This document shows, one piece after another, positions 30,493 to 42,849 of a stretch of 64,000 bases of DNA; position 1 is the stretch's first letter, and every line of letters starts with the position of its first letter. This DNA is from Annona cherimola (lineage: Eukaryota > Streptophyta > Magnoliopsida > Magnoliales > Annonaceae). Made by a program: the position numbers and the translations under genes. The notes below the pieces were generated by a model. That model made no database searches. It was not told where the DNA came from and saw nothing but the letters and a program-made list of their open reading frames with translations. The stretch spans positions 39,170,012 through 39,234,011 of the forward strand of contig CM059971.1 of the NCBI GenBank assembly GCA_030490835.1, in the 5' to 3' direction.

Positions 30493-33400
30493 CTAAGTTA
30501 ATTCAAACATTCCCATATCATTTCTAATTTTATAAAATGATTCTTTTGCAAGAGGTTTGGTGAATATATCTGTAATTTGATCCTCTGTTCTTACATATTC
30601 CAAACATATATCATGATTTTCTACATGTTCTCTGATAAAATGATGTCTAAGGTCTATATGTTTAGTTCTAGAATGCAATACTCATGGCACTTGTATTATC
30701 ATATTTAATAGGTATATCTTTAAAATCCATGCCATAGTCCCTAAGTTGTTGTTTCATCCAAAGTAATTGGGCACAACAGCTCCCGGCGGCAATATATTCG
30801 GCTTCCGCCGTAGATAGAGCAACACTACTTTGTTTTCTTGAAAACCATGAAACCAACATGTTCCCAAAAAATTGACATGTTCCACTAGTGTTTTTTCTAT
30901 CTACTTTGTAACCGGCAAAATTCGCATCCGAGTAGCCGATTAGATCAAAATTAGAACCCTTTAGATACCAAAGTCCTATGTTGGTAGTGTCCACTAAATA
31001 TCTAAAAATTCTTTTTACAGCTACCAAGTGTGATTCTTTTGGACATGATTGAAATCTAGAGCACATACACACACTAAACAATATATCAGGCCTAGAAGCA
31101 ATTAAATATAATAAAGAACCTATCATACTTCTATATAATTTTAAATAAATTATTTTTTCTTTCTCATCTTTGTCAATTTTAATTGTTGAGCTCATAGGCG
31201 TGTTTGCCCCTTTGCTGTTTTCCATGCCAAACTTCTTCAACATTTCTTTGATATACTTGGACTGGTTGATGAAAATCCCTTCATTTAGTTGCTTGATTTG
31301 TAGTCCAAGGAAGAAATTCAGCTCCCCCATCATACTCATCTCAAATTCTTTCTGAATAAGCGCAGAAAATTCTTGACAAAGAATCTCATTAGTAGCACCA
31401 AAAATAATGTCATCAACATAAATTTGAATAATCAATATATATTTTTCTTTATACTTGATAAACAAAGCGGTGTCTACCTTTCCCTTTTGAAAGTCATGAA
31501 CAATAAAAAATTTGCTTAATCTCTCATACCAAGCTCTTGGAGCTTGTTTTAATCCATATAATGCTTTGGTTAATTTGTATACAAATTTAGATTGATCTTT
31601 CTCCTCAAATCCAGGTGGTTGTTCAACATACACCTCTTCATTTATATATCCATTCAAAAATGCACTTTTAACATCCATTTGAAACAATTTAAAGTTCATG
31701 TGAGATGCAAAAGCTAGTAAGATGCGAATAGCTTCTAATCTAGCAACCGGGGCATAGGATTCCTCAAAATCTATTCCTTCTTCTTGTGAGTATCCCTTTG
31801 CCACAAGTCTAACTTTGTTTCTCACTACAAGTCCACTTTCATCTAATTTGTTCCTGAAGACCCATTTTGTGCCAATGACAGTACAATATTTTGGTCTTGG
31901 AACAAGATGCCAAACTTGATTTCTTTCAAATTGATTTAGCTCTTCTTGCATTGCTATGATCCAGTTTTCATCATCAAGAGCTTGATCAATAGTGGATGGT
32001 TCAATTTTGGATACAAAGGCGTATTGTCCACAAATGTTTTGTTTTGACCTTCTAGTTTTTACACCTTCATACGCATTCCCTATAACTTGCTCAATTGGAT
32101 GGGCATGTTTGAACTTTAAATCAGTTGGAGGTTTATAGGAATTATTACCTTCACTTACCCTTTCCTCCATGGATTCTTCTTGCTTTTCCACATGCAGTTT
32201 TTTAAGGCTACTTGTTATATTATCTGCATCACTTAAATCATCTTTTCTTTTGGAGCATGGGTTACATTCATCAAAAACAACATGTATTGACTCTTCGACA
32301 ACTTGGTTTCTTTTATTGAAGATTCTATATGCTTTGCTATTTGATGAGTAACCAAGGAATATTGCCTCATCACTCTTAGCATCTAGTTTTCCCAAGTTGG
32401 TTTTTCCATTGTTCAAAACATAACATGTGCAACCAAAGGCATGAAAATATGAAATATTTGGTTTTCTACCTTTCCATAGCTCATATGGGGTCTTTTTCAA
32501 GATTGCTCTAATGGTAACTTGGTTCAACACATGGCAAGCTGTACTTACAGCTTCACCCCAAAATTTCTTGGATAATTTACTCTCATTTAGCATTGTTCTA
32601 GTCATCTCTTGTATAGTTCTGTTTTTCTTTTCAACCACTCCATTTTGTTGTGGAGTTCTTGGTGCAGAATATGTGTGATGAATTCCTTTTTCATTGCATA
32701 ATTCTATGAATCGTTTATTTTCAAACTCACCACCATGATCACTTCTAATGGTCATAATAGTACATTTTTTTCATTTTGCACCAAGTTTACAAAAGTTGCA
32801 AACATAGAGAAGGCTTCATCTTTGCTAGCTAAGAGAATTACCCATGTGAATCTTGAAAAATCATCAACTATTACAAACACATATTTCTTTCCACCAATGG
32901 TTAAAATGTCGGATGGCCCATATAAATCCATGTGTAGCAATTCAAGTGGCCTAGTGGTGGAAATCTCCTTTTTGGTAGAGAAAGACATTTTAGGTTGTTT
33001 TGACAATTGACATGCCTTGCAAATTTTATCTTTGTCATATTTCAATTTAGGCAATCCTTCTACCAAACTCTTCTTCCATAGGGTCTTTATATTTGTCATG
33101 TTTATATGCCCAAGCCTCTTATGCCAAACCCATGGATCATTGTTAATGGTCATTAGACATTGACCATCTAGTTCATCTAGTGAAACCAAATATACATTTC
33201 CAAGTCTTTTTCCGCTAAACATGATATGTTCTCCATCAAATACATTACATATAGATGATTCAAACACAACCTTATATCCTTTGTCACATAATTGGCTAAT
33301 ACTCATTAAATTGTGCTTGAGTCCTTCAACAAATAATACATCTTTCATACATGCATTTGAAATACTATAAATGTTTCCTTTACCTTTGATTTTACCTTTC

Positions 33401-33588
33401 TCATTATTTCCAAAAGCAACAGTTCCATCGTTGCAAGGCTTGAGTTTATGAAATAAACTTCTTTCTCCGGTCATATGCCTTGAGCAATCACTATCCATGA
33501 ACCAAACGTTGCTTGCCTTTGCCTTGAAACATATCTGAAAAATGAACAAGTAAATCTTATCTCTTTGGTACCCATTTTTTGGGTCCAT
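30493..33588 (-). pseudogene. pol: Element G pol, interrupted by frameshifts
   Basis: Three segments in order. 33588-32752: protease, pre-integrase zinc domain and the N-terminal half of integrase. 32755-30668: rest of integrase, RT with [10 protein letters not shown], and most of RNase H. 30678-30493: RNase H C-terminus. A one-base loss in an A-run near 32770 separates the first two, and about 17 nt are missing near 30675. The Trp replaced by TGA in B and F is intact here. The protease triad reads DSD instead of DSG, so the catalytic Gly is lost. Pol opens in the +1 frame relative to gag, overlapping its end, with five T before CAG at the junction. Confidence 0.9.
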
Positions 33589-34337
33589 TTGGGTTAGTAA
33601 ACTGATTTAATCTTTGTTGTTCTATCTTTGAAAGCCCAAATCTTGTGTTTCTTGGAACCCAAACTAATTTTGCACCATGGTCATATAGTTTCTTAAAATT
33701 ACATTTATGGACTTTATGACCCATCTTATTGCAAAAATTGCAAGCCATTGGTAATCTAGGAGTAGGCCTCCAAGTATGTATTGATTCAACAATTGGCCTT
33801 CTAGTCCACGTAGTATGTTTCACTTTGGGCTTGTAGATAGGTGCAGTTTTGGTTTAATTTTTCCCAAGTATTGGCACATTCGATTTGCCACTTTCTCTTT
33901 GCTCAAATGTGGAGTATCCAAGACTTCTTTTATTTGTTTGAGAGGTCATGTTCAAAAATATTTTTACATTTTCTCTTGGATTAGAGAATTTAGCTAATGA
34001 TTCATTTAAGGATTCATTCTCCTTTTTCAATTTCTCTACTTCTTTCAAAAGCAATTCATTTTCATCTTTCGGTTTTGATGTACTTTCAGCTAGTTTTCCA
34101 TTTACAATAATAATGGAATTGCATTGTTGTCTCTTTAATGATAACTTATTTCCTAGCTTTTTGATTTCCTCATATAATGAATCATATGCATGTTGTAATT
34201 CTTCTAATTTAGCACATTTGAGACATTCTTGAAAAGAAGAATACGTAGATTGAGAATGGCAAAGTTTGGAAGTTACCTCTTCATTACTTGTACACTTTGT
34301 CGAAGTAGTTTGTTCTTCCAAAACTTCCGTTGTGTTC
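33557..34337 (-). pseudogene. gag: Element G gag, C-terminal part
   Basis: Corresponds to the C-terminal half of the 600-residue F Gag: a coiled coil (about 34200-34000) and the second CCHC knuckle CNFCNKMGHKVHKC (about 33746-33705). An in-frame TAA near 33854-33856 replaces a Gln codon. The N-terminal half, including the first zinc knuckle, is missing because LTR H starts at 34338. Confidence 0.88.
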
Positions 34338-35148
34338 TGTGGCACCCCGAACCGAGGTGCCTAGAAGCCTTACTCCGAGATCGTTTTGATTGGTAAACGT
34401 GACTCAGGATTGTTGCCCTGATCACACGGCAGGATTTTTTTTTTTCATCAATACATGGAAAATTCTCATCATTCATCCAATTTGAAATATATTTCACATA
34501 ACACAGTTATGATAAAAAACTATTCCATAAACATTTTCATTGGAATAAAAATATTCCCTTTTCATCTCCAAATTATCATCGTTGACTTTACATAAAGTTT
34601 ACATAAACATCATTTATATCAAAAACTACATAACACTTGGCATGCTGCCTTCATCATCATTTCTCGTCTGTTGTTGAAAAAGCATGGGTGAGTAATAATA
34701 CTCAGTAAGCAAGCTATACATAATTTTTCAATCATTTTCATGCATTTCATAAAATGCAAATGCAATGCATACATAGCATTCATGACATTCCTTTGGATGC
34801 AACGCTAGCTAGGCACCCATCCCATACATGCTCCCATTTCAGGGAGGTCGCCGCCGGCCTGGGCCTATTAAGCGACTTGGCAATAGCGAGGGGGACATCC
34901 GGTCCGCTTACTACCTCGACTAAGGCCTATTCCTCGTGCACATGCTCATTCTCATACACATGCCGGCATGATATTTGCAAATCATAAATAATTTCATAAA
35001 AAGCATTTAATAAATAATTTCACAAAACGAACTTCAGTTCATGCAAAGCAGTTATAGGTATGGCCAACCTTAAATAAATTTCATAAAGCAACTTGCAAAC
35101 AATTTCAAGCATTTTGGAAATAATTTGCAAAACATATAACTTGCTTAC

Positions 35149-35187
35149 CTTCTTAGGAGGTGTCTTCGACCTTCTCTTTTCCTTTTC
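35149..35187 (-). other. Predicted leader exon 2 in LTR H
   Basis: Thirty-nine purine-rich nucleotides (begins GAAAAGGAAAAG) on the minus strand between acceptor CTTGAATAG and donor AAG|GTAAGCAAGT. The second LTR part has the counterpart near 37205-37245, but its donor has decayed from GT to GA. Confidence 0.45.
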
Positions 35188-35349
35188 CTATTCAAGGACA
35201 AAGGATATTTCATTTCCTCTATTTAAGCTGCTTCCCATGTATGCTTTATAATATTTGGGCATTATTTCTTTACATAGATATTTTTGTCCATAAATTCTTC
35301 AAAAATTCCATACTTATATTCAAATATTAATTTCCAAATTTTTTCCAAA

Positions 35350-35463
35350 ATCACGCTGTTCACTGTAGCAGATCACTGTAGCAGATCACTGTAGCAAATT
35401 ACTGTAGCAAAATTATTGTTCATCAGTGGTTACTGTTCACGGCAACGCGATTACTGTTCATGG
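35350..35463. repeat. Short ACTGTAGCA / ACTGTTCA repeats in LTR H
   Basis: Multiple degenerate copies of CACTGTAGCA and TTACTGTTCA in about 110 bp; a second set at about 37435-37535 and a shorter one (ACTATTCACG) at about 38795-38840. The first two sets fall in predicted intron 1. Confidence 0.6.
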
Positions 35464-38400
35464 GTTTCAAAAATTGATATTTTTTCCAAAAATAAAAAAT
35501 ACCATGACATTCCTTATGCCTAGTATATCATTGGACATTTCATATATTTTGAATTTATCATCATTTACTTGGCCAAAAAATTCATTTTCTCCATATACTA
35601 AAAATCATCATAAATTCACTTAAGCATAATCCTTAATTCTAAAAATCATGAAATTAATATATCATTATTCCAACATCATATTTATCATAATCATACATCC
35701 TAAACCATCATTTATCAATTTTGGAGCATTATTTTCACATATCATATGCTATTTTCCCAAATACCCTATCTTTGCTCCAAATTTTTGATGTTTTGGCATA
35801 ATTCCATTTAAACATTATATCTATACTTATTTTATCATGTTTGGGGATTATCTAAGCGTGGTTTTACCTCATCTAACATTCAAAACAAGTTTGAGGGGAA
35901 TCCCTTACCTCAAGCGAAGTTATGCCTCTTCTACTCGTCTTTTCTCACTCCAACCTTCGATTCTCTTCTTTCCTTAAGGCTAAAACGTGTGGGGATGGAA
36001 AATGAAGTTGATCAAGTGATTTTTGAGCTGGGATGGTTGTGAATTTCGTCCATGGCCTGCTCCTCTATTTATAGGGGTCCATTTTTCATGAATTTGCAAT
36101 TTACCCCCTCTAGCTTAGCGTGTAAAATTGCAAAGGTGTTTTTTTATAATTTCCTAAAGGTGCTTAGAGCCTTGTGCAGCCTCCCTATCCTGCTCCAGCT
36201 GCCCTATTTTGCAGGCCTATTTTTCCTATTTTTTTATTTTTTATTTAGTTAATTTTAAGCTAATTAAATCTAAACCCTTGATTTGTGATTTGGATGAATT
36301 TTGACCATTGATTTGGTCATGGTACCCCCCCTGCACGACCTGACATGTTTCTGCATTGCATTTAATTTTTTTAATTTTTATTTATTAATTTTAATTAAAG
36401 TCAAATACATAATTAATGAAAAAGTGAAGTTAATGCATTCCTCTCCAGTTTTGACTCAATAAGCAAGCATTTTTCTTTCATTTAAATGCATTCCTCTCCA
36501 TTTGATAGAAGACACTTATCAAGTGATCAACTATCAAATGCACAGAAACCTTTTCATAAAAATTGTTTCATAAACATTTGATGTGCAAATGCTTCCTTTC
36601 CATTCCTGACATAAACCTTCGTGTGTGGGTACGCTAGCCTGGGAAACATCTCACATAGCATGGTCCATTACTCCGGCTTCTCCGACTTGGCCTCATCAAG
36701 GGGACCTCGCGTCCTTTACCCTGATTAGCCTACCTGGTCTCCTACATGCATGACTTTTGATTCTCCCGGCATTATATACCTCTTACACCAGGTGACTTGT
36801 CATTCTCATGTAGATAATTATTTGCACCATCCATTTAAAACATCATTTCAAATCCATGCTTTCCTTTTCAATCCATGTATGAAAATGCAATGCATTCATT
36901 CACACATAACACTCCTTTGCCTCCACCTCTTGGGAGGACGCCGCCGACACACAGCCCATACGACTCAGCAATAGTGAAGGGGGACCCTCTGATCCGCTTT
37001 CTACCTCTACCAAAGCCTCTTCATTATGCATCATACATGTGCATATGTCTATGAACATTGCATGATATCAATATGCCGGCATGACTTTTCACAAAAACTC
37101 ATAAACATTCATCATTTCAAAACATTATAGGAATGGTCACCCTTAAACACATTTCATAAATACTTGAGAATAAAACATATTTTCAACAGAGTTTGTTTGC
37201 TTTCCTTCTCAGTCCATGTCCTCAACCTTCTCTTTTCCTCTTCCTATACAAGGAAATTGGATATTTTATCCATCTATTCCATGTCTTAGATTGCTTTCCA
37301 TGCATACTTTAGGATAACATATTACCTCATTTTTATACAGGTTATCCATTTATAAATACTTGGTCATTACCTCCTTATATGGATTTTTATCCATAAATCC
37401 TTATAAAAATAAATCTTAATTTTTTTCAAAATCATGCTGTTCACTGTTCATGATTACTGTTCACGTTTACTGTAGCATGTTACTGTTCATCTGAGGTTAC
37501 TGTTCACAACGTGTTGGTTACTGTTCATGAGTTTCAAAAATTGACATTTTTTCCAAAAATAAAAAATGCCATGACATAGCTTATGTTTAGTACATCAAGG
37601 AAAAATTTATGAATTTCAAATTTATCACCATTAACTTGGCCAATTAAATCCCTTTATCCATATACTAAAATTCATCATAATTTCACTTAAGCATAATCCT
37701 TAAATCCAAAAATTATGAGATTAATATATCATCATTCCAACATCATAATCATCATTATTATTCATCTCAAATCATCATGTAGCAATTTTGGAGCATTATT
37801 TACACATATCATATATTATTTTCCCGAATGCTCTATCTTTGCTCCAAATTTTTGATATTTAGGCATAATTCCAATTTGGCATGGTAACTACACTTATTTT
37901 CTCATGTTTAGGCATTATCTAAGCATGGTTTTACCCTACTTAACACCAAAAGAAATTTGAAAAGAATTCCCTTACCTCAAGTGGAGAACTCCTCTCCTCC
38001 TTCTCTCTTTCTCTCGTGCTTCAAAATGTGGGAGTGAGCTTACTCAAGCTTGGGAGGGTGTGGGAGGTGTGCTTGAACGTCCAAGGGTGCTCCCCTTTTA
38101 TAGGATTTGATTTTTCATGAATTTACAATTTACCCCCTTGAATTTGGACTAAATTATAAATATTTTTACCAAGGAAATTTTCAAGAAATTTCAAAGAAAC
38201 CCTTGAGCAATGTGCAGCCCCCTAGATACTGTTCACGCCACCCTGGCAAGCCTATTTAATTAATAATTTTTAATTTATTAAAAATCATATTTTTTAAGCT
38301 AATTAAATCTCAATCGTTGATTCTTGATGAGATTAAATATGAGCCATTGATTTTTGGCTCCATTTTCCACCCCCTTGCACGCCTCTGCCCTCCTTGGCAT

Positions 38401-40320
38401 TTGTGCATTTAATTTTTTATTATTTAATTAATTAAATTTAACTAAAAGTCAAACCTAATTTAATGATAAAGTAAATTTGCTTTTTGATCCTCAAATGATG
38501 TTAAATCTTGACCCTTAATCCATGATTTTCATCACATCTTACACCATTCATCATGTTCATCATAAGATTTTGGCTATCCATAAAAAATTTCACGTCAATC
38601 CGATGTCCGGATTGCAAATTATGAATTTTTCTTCATTTTTTCTTCAAAATCACCCTTAAATCCGAAAATCGTTGAAAAATTCAAAAAGCATCACTATTTC
38701 TCTTTTGTCTTTTAATGGGAAGCTTCTTTCTTTGTCTTTTATGATTAAGTTAATCCAAAGTGATTAACTTACACTTCCCTTTAATCACATGATCACTATT
38801 CACGTTTTACTATTCACGTTTACTATTCATCCGAATTAACATTCCATAATTAGTTATTTAATCCTCCAATTCCACATATTGTAAAAATATCATCAATATA
38901 TTTCATATAAAGATTAATACATTACCTAGGGTCTATAACTCTAGGGTTTCATACACGTTCCTAAAATTGAGATTTCACAAGCAAGGTGGAATGTCCAAGC
39001 AAGGGCACAAGGAGAAGAAAAAGAGGAGAAAAAGAAGAAGAAAAGAAGGGAAGAAGAGGAGCAAACAAGTTGAGCAAAGAGGAGGCAAACCTAACAACTT
39101 CAAATCGGTGTTAAACCAATTTTGGTTTTGATAATTGTTCAACTTTCTAGCTCAAATGATGATTCATAAATTGATTCATTTATGAATATTTATTGATGAT
39201 TTATGAAGCCCTTAGTAGGGTTATTAAATGATAAATGAATTGAGAGATTCAATTCAAGCATCAAGAAAATGATATGCATGACCTAGAGTTGTTTTCAGCA
39301 AGTGGACGATGCTGAAATTTTAATTTATTTCAGATTTAAGTTGTTGTTTTGAGAATGTTATATGTATGGATTATGTGAATAATTTCCATGTTTAATTTAT
39401 GTCAAACCAAGCTCGTTTGATGAACCTTAGTTTGGTGAAACTTTGGTTTAACAACTAGGTGAAATTTCCATTCATTTAGGGTGGAAATGAGGCATGACTT
39501 GAACAACAAGATATATGGAAAATTAATAGGGTAAAATACCCCATTAATGGAGTATTATGAACGTCTAAATGGGTGGAAATGAAAAGTTAAAAATTTATTT
39601 TATAAGTTCTTAATGATGTGGACGTCCAAGGTGGAGAAAAGAGGGAGAAAAGTTGCTGTTTTGGAAAAAATTAATTGGGGAACTTTGATTACTTGATTAT
39701 ACCCTAATTAATGTACAAAAAATGCTTAAACTAAGCCAAATTGAGAGCAAATTTTTTTGTTTTATACGAACTTGATTAACACATAATATATATGTGTGAT
39801 TAGAAGCAGCACATGAAGGGTATGGATGGCAATGAAGGAGAAGGAACATGTATACTTAACTAACGTGCAAAAATGAGAAGGAAATATGGCAAAATGAGAA
39901 AAGATAGGTTGTTTTGAGAAAATTATAAAATCTCAAAATTTTGAGATTGAAATTAGTAGCCCTAACTCATAAATAGGTGCCTCAAATGAGAACCAATGTA
40001 AAAATGCAAAATATGGGTGTTAAATGATAAATGGAAAGTGATAAACGTCCAAATGTTTAGCTAAACTCAATGGTTATAACTAGCTTGGGAATTTACCCTA
40101 AATAAGGGTATTAAAATGAAAAAAATGGTCAAAATTGGAAGAATGGTCACAATTGAGCCACATGTCACACCAATATTTGAATTGAAAAAATTGACACCCA
40201 ACTTGAAAGAAAAGTGGGTTGAGTAAGTTGACGTGAATTCATGTAGGTTAGAAAATCCTAAGGGATGCAAGCATTTGAAATTTTATGTATATAAATGAAA
40301 TGTCATTTTTATTTATCTAG

Positions 40321-40367
40321 GAAAAGGCAAAAAAAATGATTTAAGAAAGGGATTGAAGCTATCACAA
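40321..40367 (+). other. Predicted leader exon 2 in LTR J
   Basis: Forty-seven purine-rich nucleotides (begins GAAAAGGCAAAA) between acceptor ATTTTTATTTATCTAG and donor CACAA|GTAAGCAAGC. Confidence 0.5.
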
Positions 40368-42189
40368 GTAAGCAAGCAAACTTTTAAAATTATTGCTTTC
40401 TTCTCAAATTGTTGAAATGATTGGAAGTGTTTTATGTTGATGCTTCAAAGGATTTCTTACAAGTGAGCAAGCTTAAGTCTTGAAAATTATGGGTTTAATG
40501 AAATGCCTCAAATTTGCTTCATTACAAGCAAGCAACACTTCTTAAAATATCTATTTTATCTCAAGTGTTGCAATGATTGGAAATAACTTACACTGATGAT
40601 TTTAAGAATTTGCTTGTAAGTAAGCAAGTACTTTAAAATGCTATTTCTAAAGGGTTTTATGAAGAGAAAAAGGGGTTTTGACCTTTCTACAAAGGAATAC
40701 TTGCAAACAAGTTTTTGAGTTTGACTCCCATAGGTTTTGTGAAAAATAAGTACAATTATGAAAGAAAAGAAAAAGGATTTGATTTATAGAAAGAAATTGT
40801 TTATTTCTTAACATAACACTTGGAAATAAACAATGATTGGAAAATGGTCCATTTGTTTGAAATGCTTTATTAGAAAAGTTTTGATTTCCTTTAAATATAG
40901 AAATACTTTGAAAATCACATAAAAATGTTTATACAGATGTACCCAAAAAGGTTTAAGGGTGGCCAACTCGATAAGTTGATTTCACAAAATATATTAATTT
41001 CGGGTTGCTAAAATAGCATACAAAAGGCTATGCAAGCCCTTCTTTACATAAAAATGACAAGAATGATATGTGGACAAGAATATGATACCAGGGTAGATAA
41101 AAGAGAATGATGCAATTGCATAACCTTTGTGAGTGAAAAGCCTCGAAATGGAAACAAAGAAAATGTTAGAGAAATACGTTGTCTCTTCGTGAAAATTTAA
41201 AAGCTTTGAAGTTTCTTTATCATGATAATTTTAAGATTTATTATAAGCAATACTTTTAGAAAGATTGTTTTCTCAAACATTATAAATGCTTATCAAAATG
41301 TTTACTTAATGTTTCTAAAATTATTTGATGACCACAAGTTGCTAAAAAAGACACAAACTGAGGTCCTTGATGTTTCATGAAATCATACTAGCATATGGAT
41401 ATCTATGACGATGTATGGTGCACTAGAATAATGAATAGGTTGATTATAGAGATGGTTGCAGATGGACCGGAGCCCACTCTACATATGGCCAAGTTGCTAA
41501 GGGAAGGTAGGAGGCTAGTGGCCGCTTGCTAGCCTGCTGTTATATGATGGATTCTCTTCTAAAAGGTAGAATGATCACTTAGTAAGTGTCACTACTTGAT
41601 GGGGAGAAATGCATTTACATATGTTTAGCTTTTGAAAAACCTAGAAACTGGGATTTGAAATTATTTATGCAAAAAGATTACCTTAAATGGGGTTATATGA
41701 GTTTATACGAAAAAGTTACCTAAAAAACAGTTTGTTTTACACAAAAAATGTAAATATCAAGGTTGAGATGAAAAGATTTCTATGCAAATGCATTCATGAA
41801 AAAGGATTACATGCATATGCCTTTTTTTTGAAACAAAACCTAAAATGGGGTTATGAAAAATGATTTATAAGAAAAAATTTATGACATAAAAATTGTCCAC
41901 TGGCTAAAAGGGTTTATGTGAAAAATATTTTAGGACATAAATATATCCATTGCCAAAAAGGGTTTATGTGAAAAAAATGTCTTGGGACATAAACAACATA
42001 AGAACAAAAAGGAACTACCCAAAAAGAGTTAAATGCATATGCATTGTCTTTGCAAAGCACATATATGGGATATAAAAAGGTTTATATGAAAAAGATGTTT
42101 ATGAATATGTTTTACAGGAAAATGCTTGCCTAAAGATAAAAAGCTTGCTCACTAAGTTATCACTCACGATTTGTTTTTTCAAACCTTAG

Positions 42190-42239
42190 ACAAGTACAGA
42201 GAAGCTCAAGAGGAAAAGAACCTGAGTATTTGAGAAAAG
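42190..42239 (+). other. Predicted leader exon 3 in LTR J
   Basis: Exactly 50 nt between acceptor TTGTTTTTTCAAACCTTAG (CTCAC branch-like just upstream) and donor AAAAG|GTATAAG; matches exon 3 of A and E in length and borders. Confidence 0.5.
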
Positions 42240-42803
42240 GTATAAGATGATATTCATGTGTGGGCTAAAATGATTAGCTACGATGTATGGAATGGTATGA
42301 TTGGGATTTTTATGGAATGTTAATGCATGTGAACTTATTGATAGTTCTAAACTCTATATGAGTGGATGGCTGAATGTATGTATACAAGTATGTATATTGA
42401 ATATTTGATGATGAACGTATTTTATATGATTAAAGCATGGCCAGGTTGATAAAACCAATAATATAAAGGAACAAGATAAAGTTTAGGAATGACAGGTGTA
42501 GTCGATGACAAATGCCAGAATGTTAGATTATGAACAGATATACGAATAAAAGAGAAATCAATTGATATTTTTAAAATGCTAAGTGCAATGAATTACAACT
42601 GTATCGTCACTTGTAAGATGAATGGAGTAAAATGTGATGAGATGAATGATGAAGGGAGAAAGAATGAAACGAAATTTTTTTTGGACGAGATCCAATTTAA
42701 GAACCCGCCGCATGATTAGGGCAACAATCTTGACTCACATTTACCAATCAACAACGATCTTGGAGTAAGGCTTTGTGTGACGCCTCGAGTTGGGGGCACC
42801 ACA

Positions 42804-42849
42804 AGTTTGTTATACTCTTAGTGGATCTAAAACTTTTATGTTGGGATAT
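42804..42849. other. 46-bp non-LTR spacer between J and M
   Basis: Short sequence between the end of LTR J and the start of LTR M. Its last five bases, GATAT (42845-42849), would be the left target duplication of M. No primer site follows J, so J is not a 5' LTR here. Confidence 0.5.

Larger units (their letters stand above)
28338..34337 (-). mobile_element. Element G: 5'-truncated SIRE-like copia element without ORF3
   Basis: Minus-strand copia element inserted into D. It has a 1,829-bp 3' LTR (28338-30166), purine tract, RNase H/RT/integrase/protease and the C-terminal part of gag. It stops inside gag at 34337, where long LTR H begins; its gag start and 5' LTR are absent from the window. 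Unlike B and F it has no ORF3: the RNase H stop is only about 310 bp from the LTR. A stretch near 30450-30485 resembles the part of ORF3 coding for its Glu/Pro-rich linker. Pol has several breaks. Confidence 0.9.
34338..38979 (-). mobile_element. LTR H: chimeric Family 2 LTR with internal duplication
   Basis: Left end TGTGGCACCCC at 34338 and right end ...GATTTCACA at 38979 match LTR ends of this family. The LTR contains its middle twice: a 3' part at 34338-36446 (through TATAAATAG near 36062 and partial U3), then a second LTR re-entered near the exon 3/intron 2 region and running to the LTR start (36447-38979). AATGCATTCCTCTCC occurs on both sides of the join (about 36435 and 36490). Flanks are TGTTC (left) and AGCAA (right), so no target duplication. 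The left border cuts G's gag and the right border cuts LTR J. This is what recombination between two LTRs with loss of the intervening DNA would leave. No genes. Confidence 0.7.
38980..42803 (+). mobile_element. LTR J: 5'-truncated Family 2 LTR
   Basis: Plus-strand LTR ending GGGGGCACCACA at 42803, but its start and TATA region are missing. It begins abruptly at 38980, next to H, in the purine-rich exon-1-like stretch (about 39005-39065). Predicted exon 2 (40321-40367) and exon 3 (42190-42239) are well preserved. A long intron-2-like segment includes GGACAT...TGTCC-type repeats (about 41870-42000) and GTGGCC / GATCACTTAGTAAGTGTC landmarks. No gene. Confidence 0.78.

Noticed and set aside
34333..38960. 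Target duplication TGTTC/CGTTC for H ending at ATACA (38955)
   Set aside because: The LTR end of K and E (TTTCACA) is found further on at 38979, so CGTTC lies inside H; the true flanks do not match.
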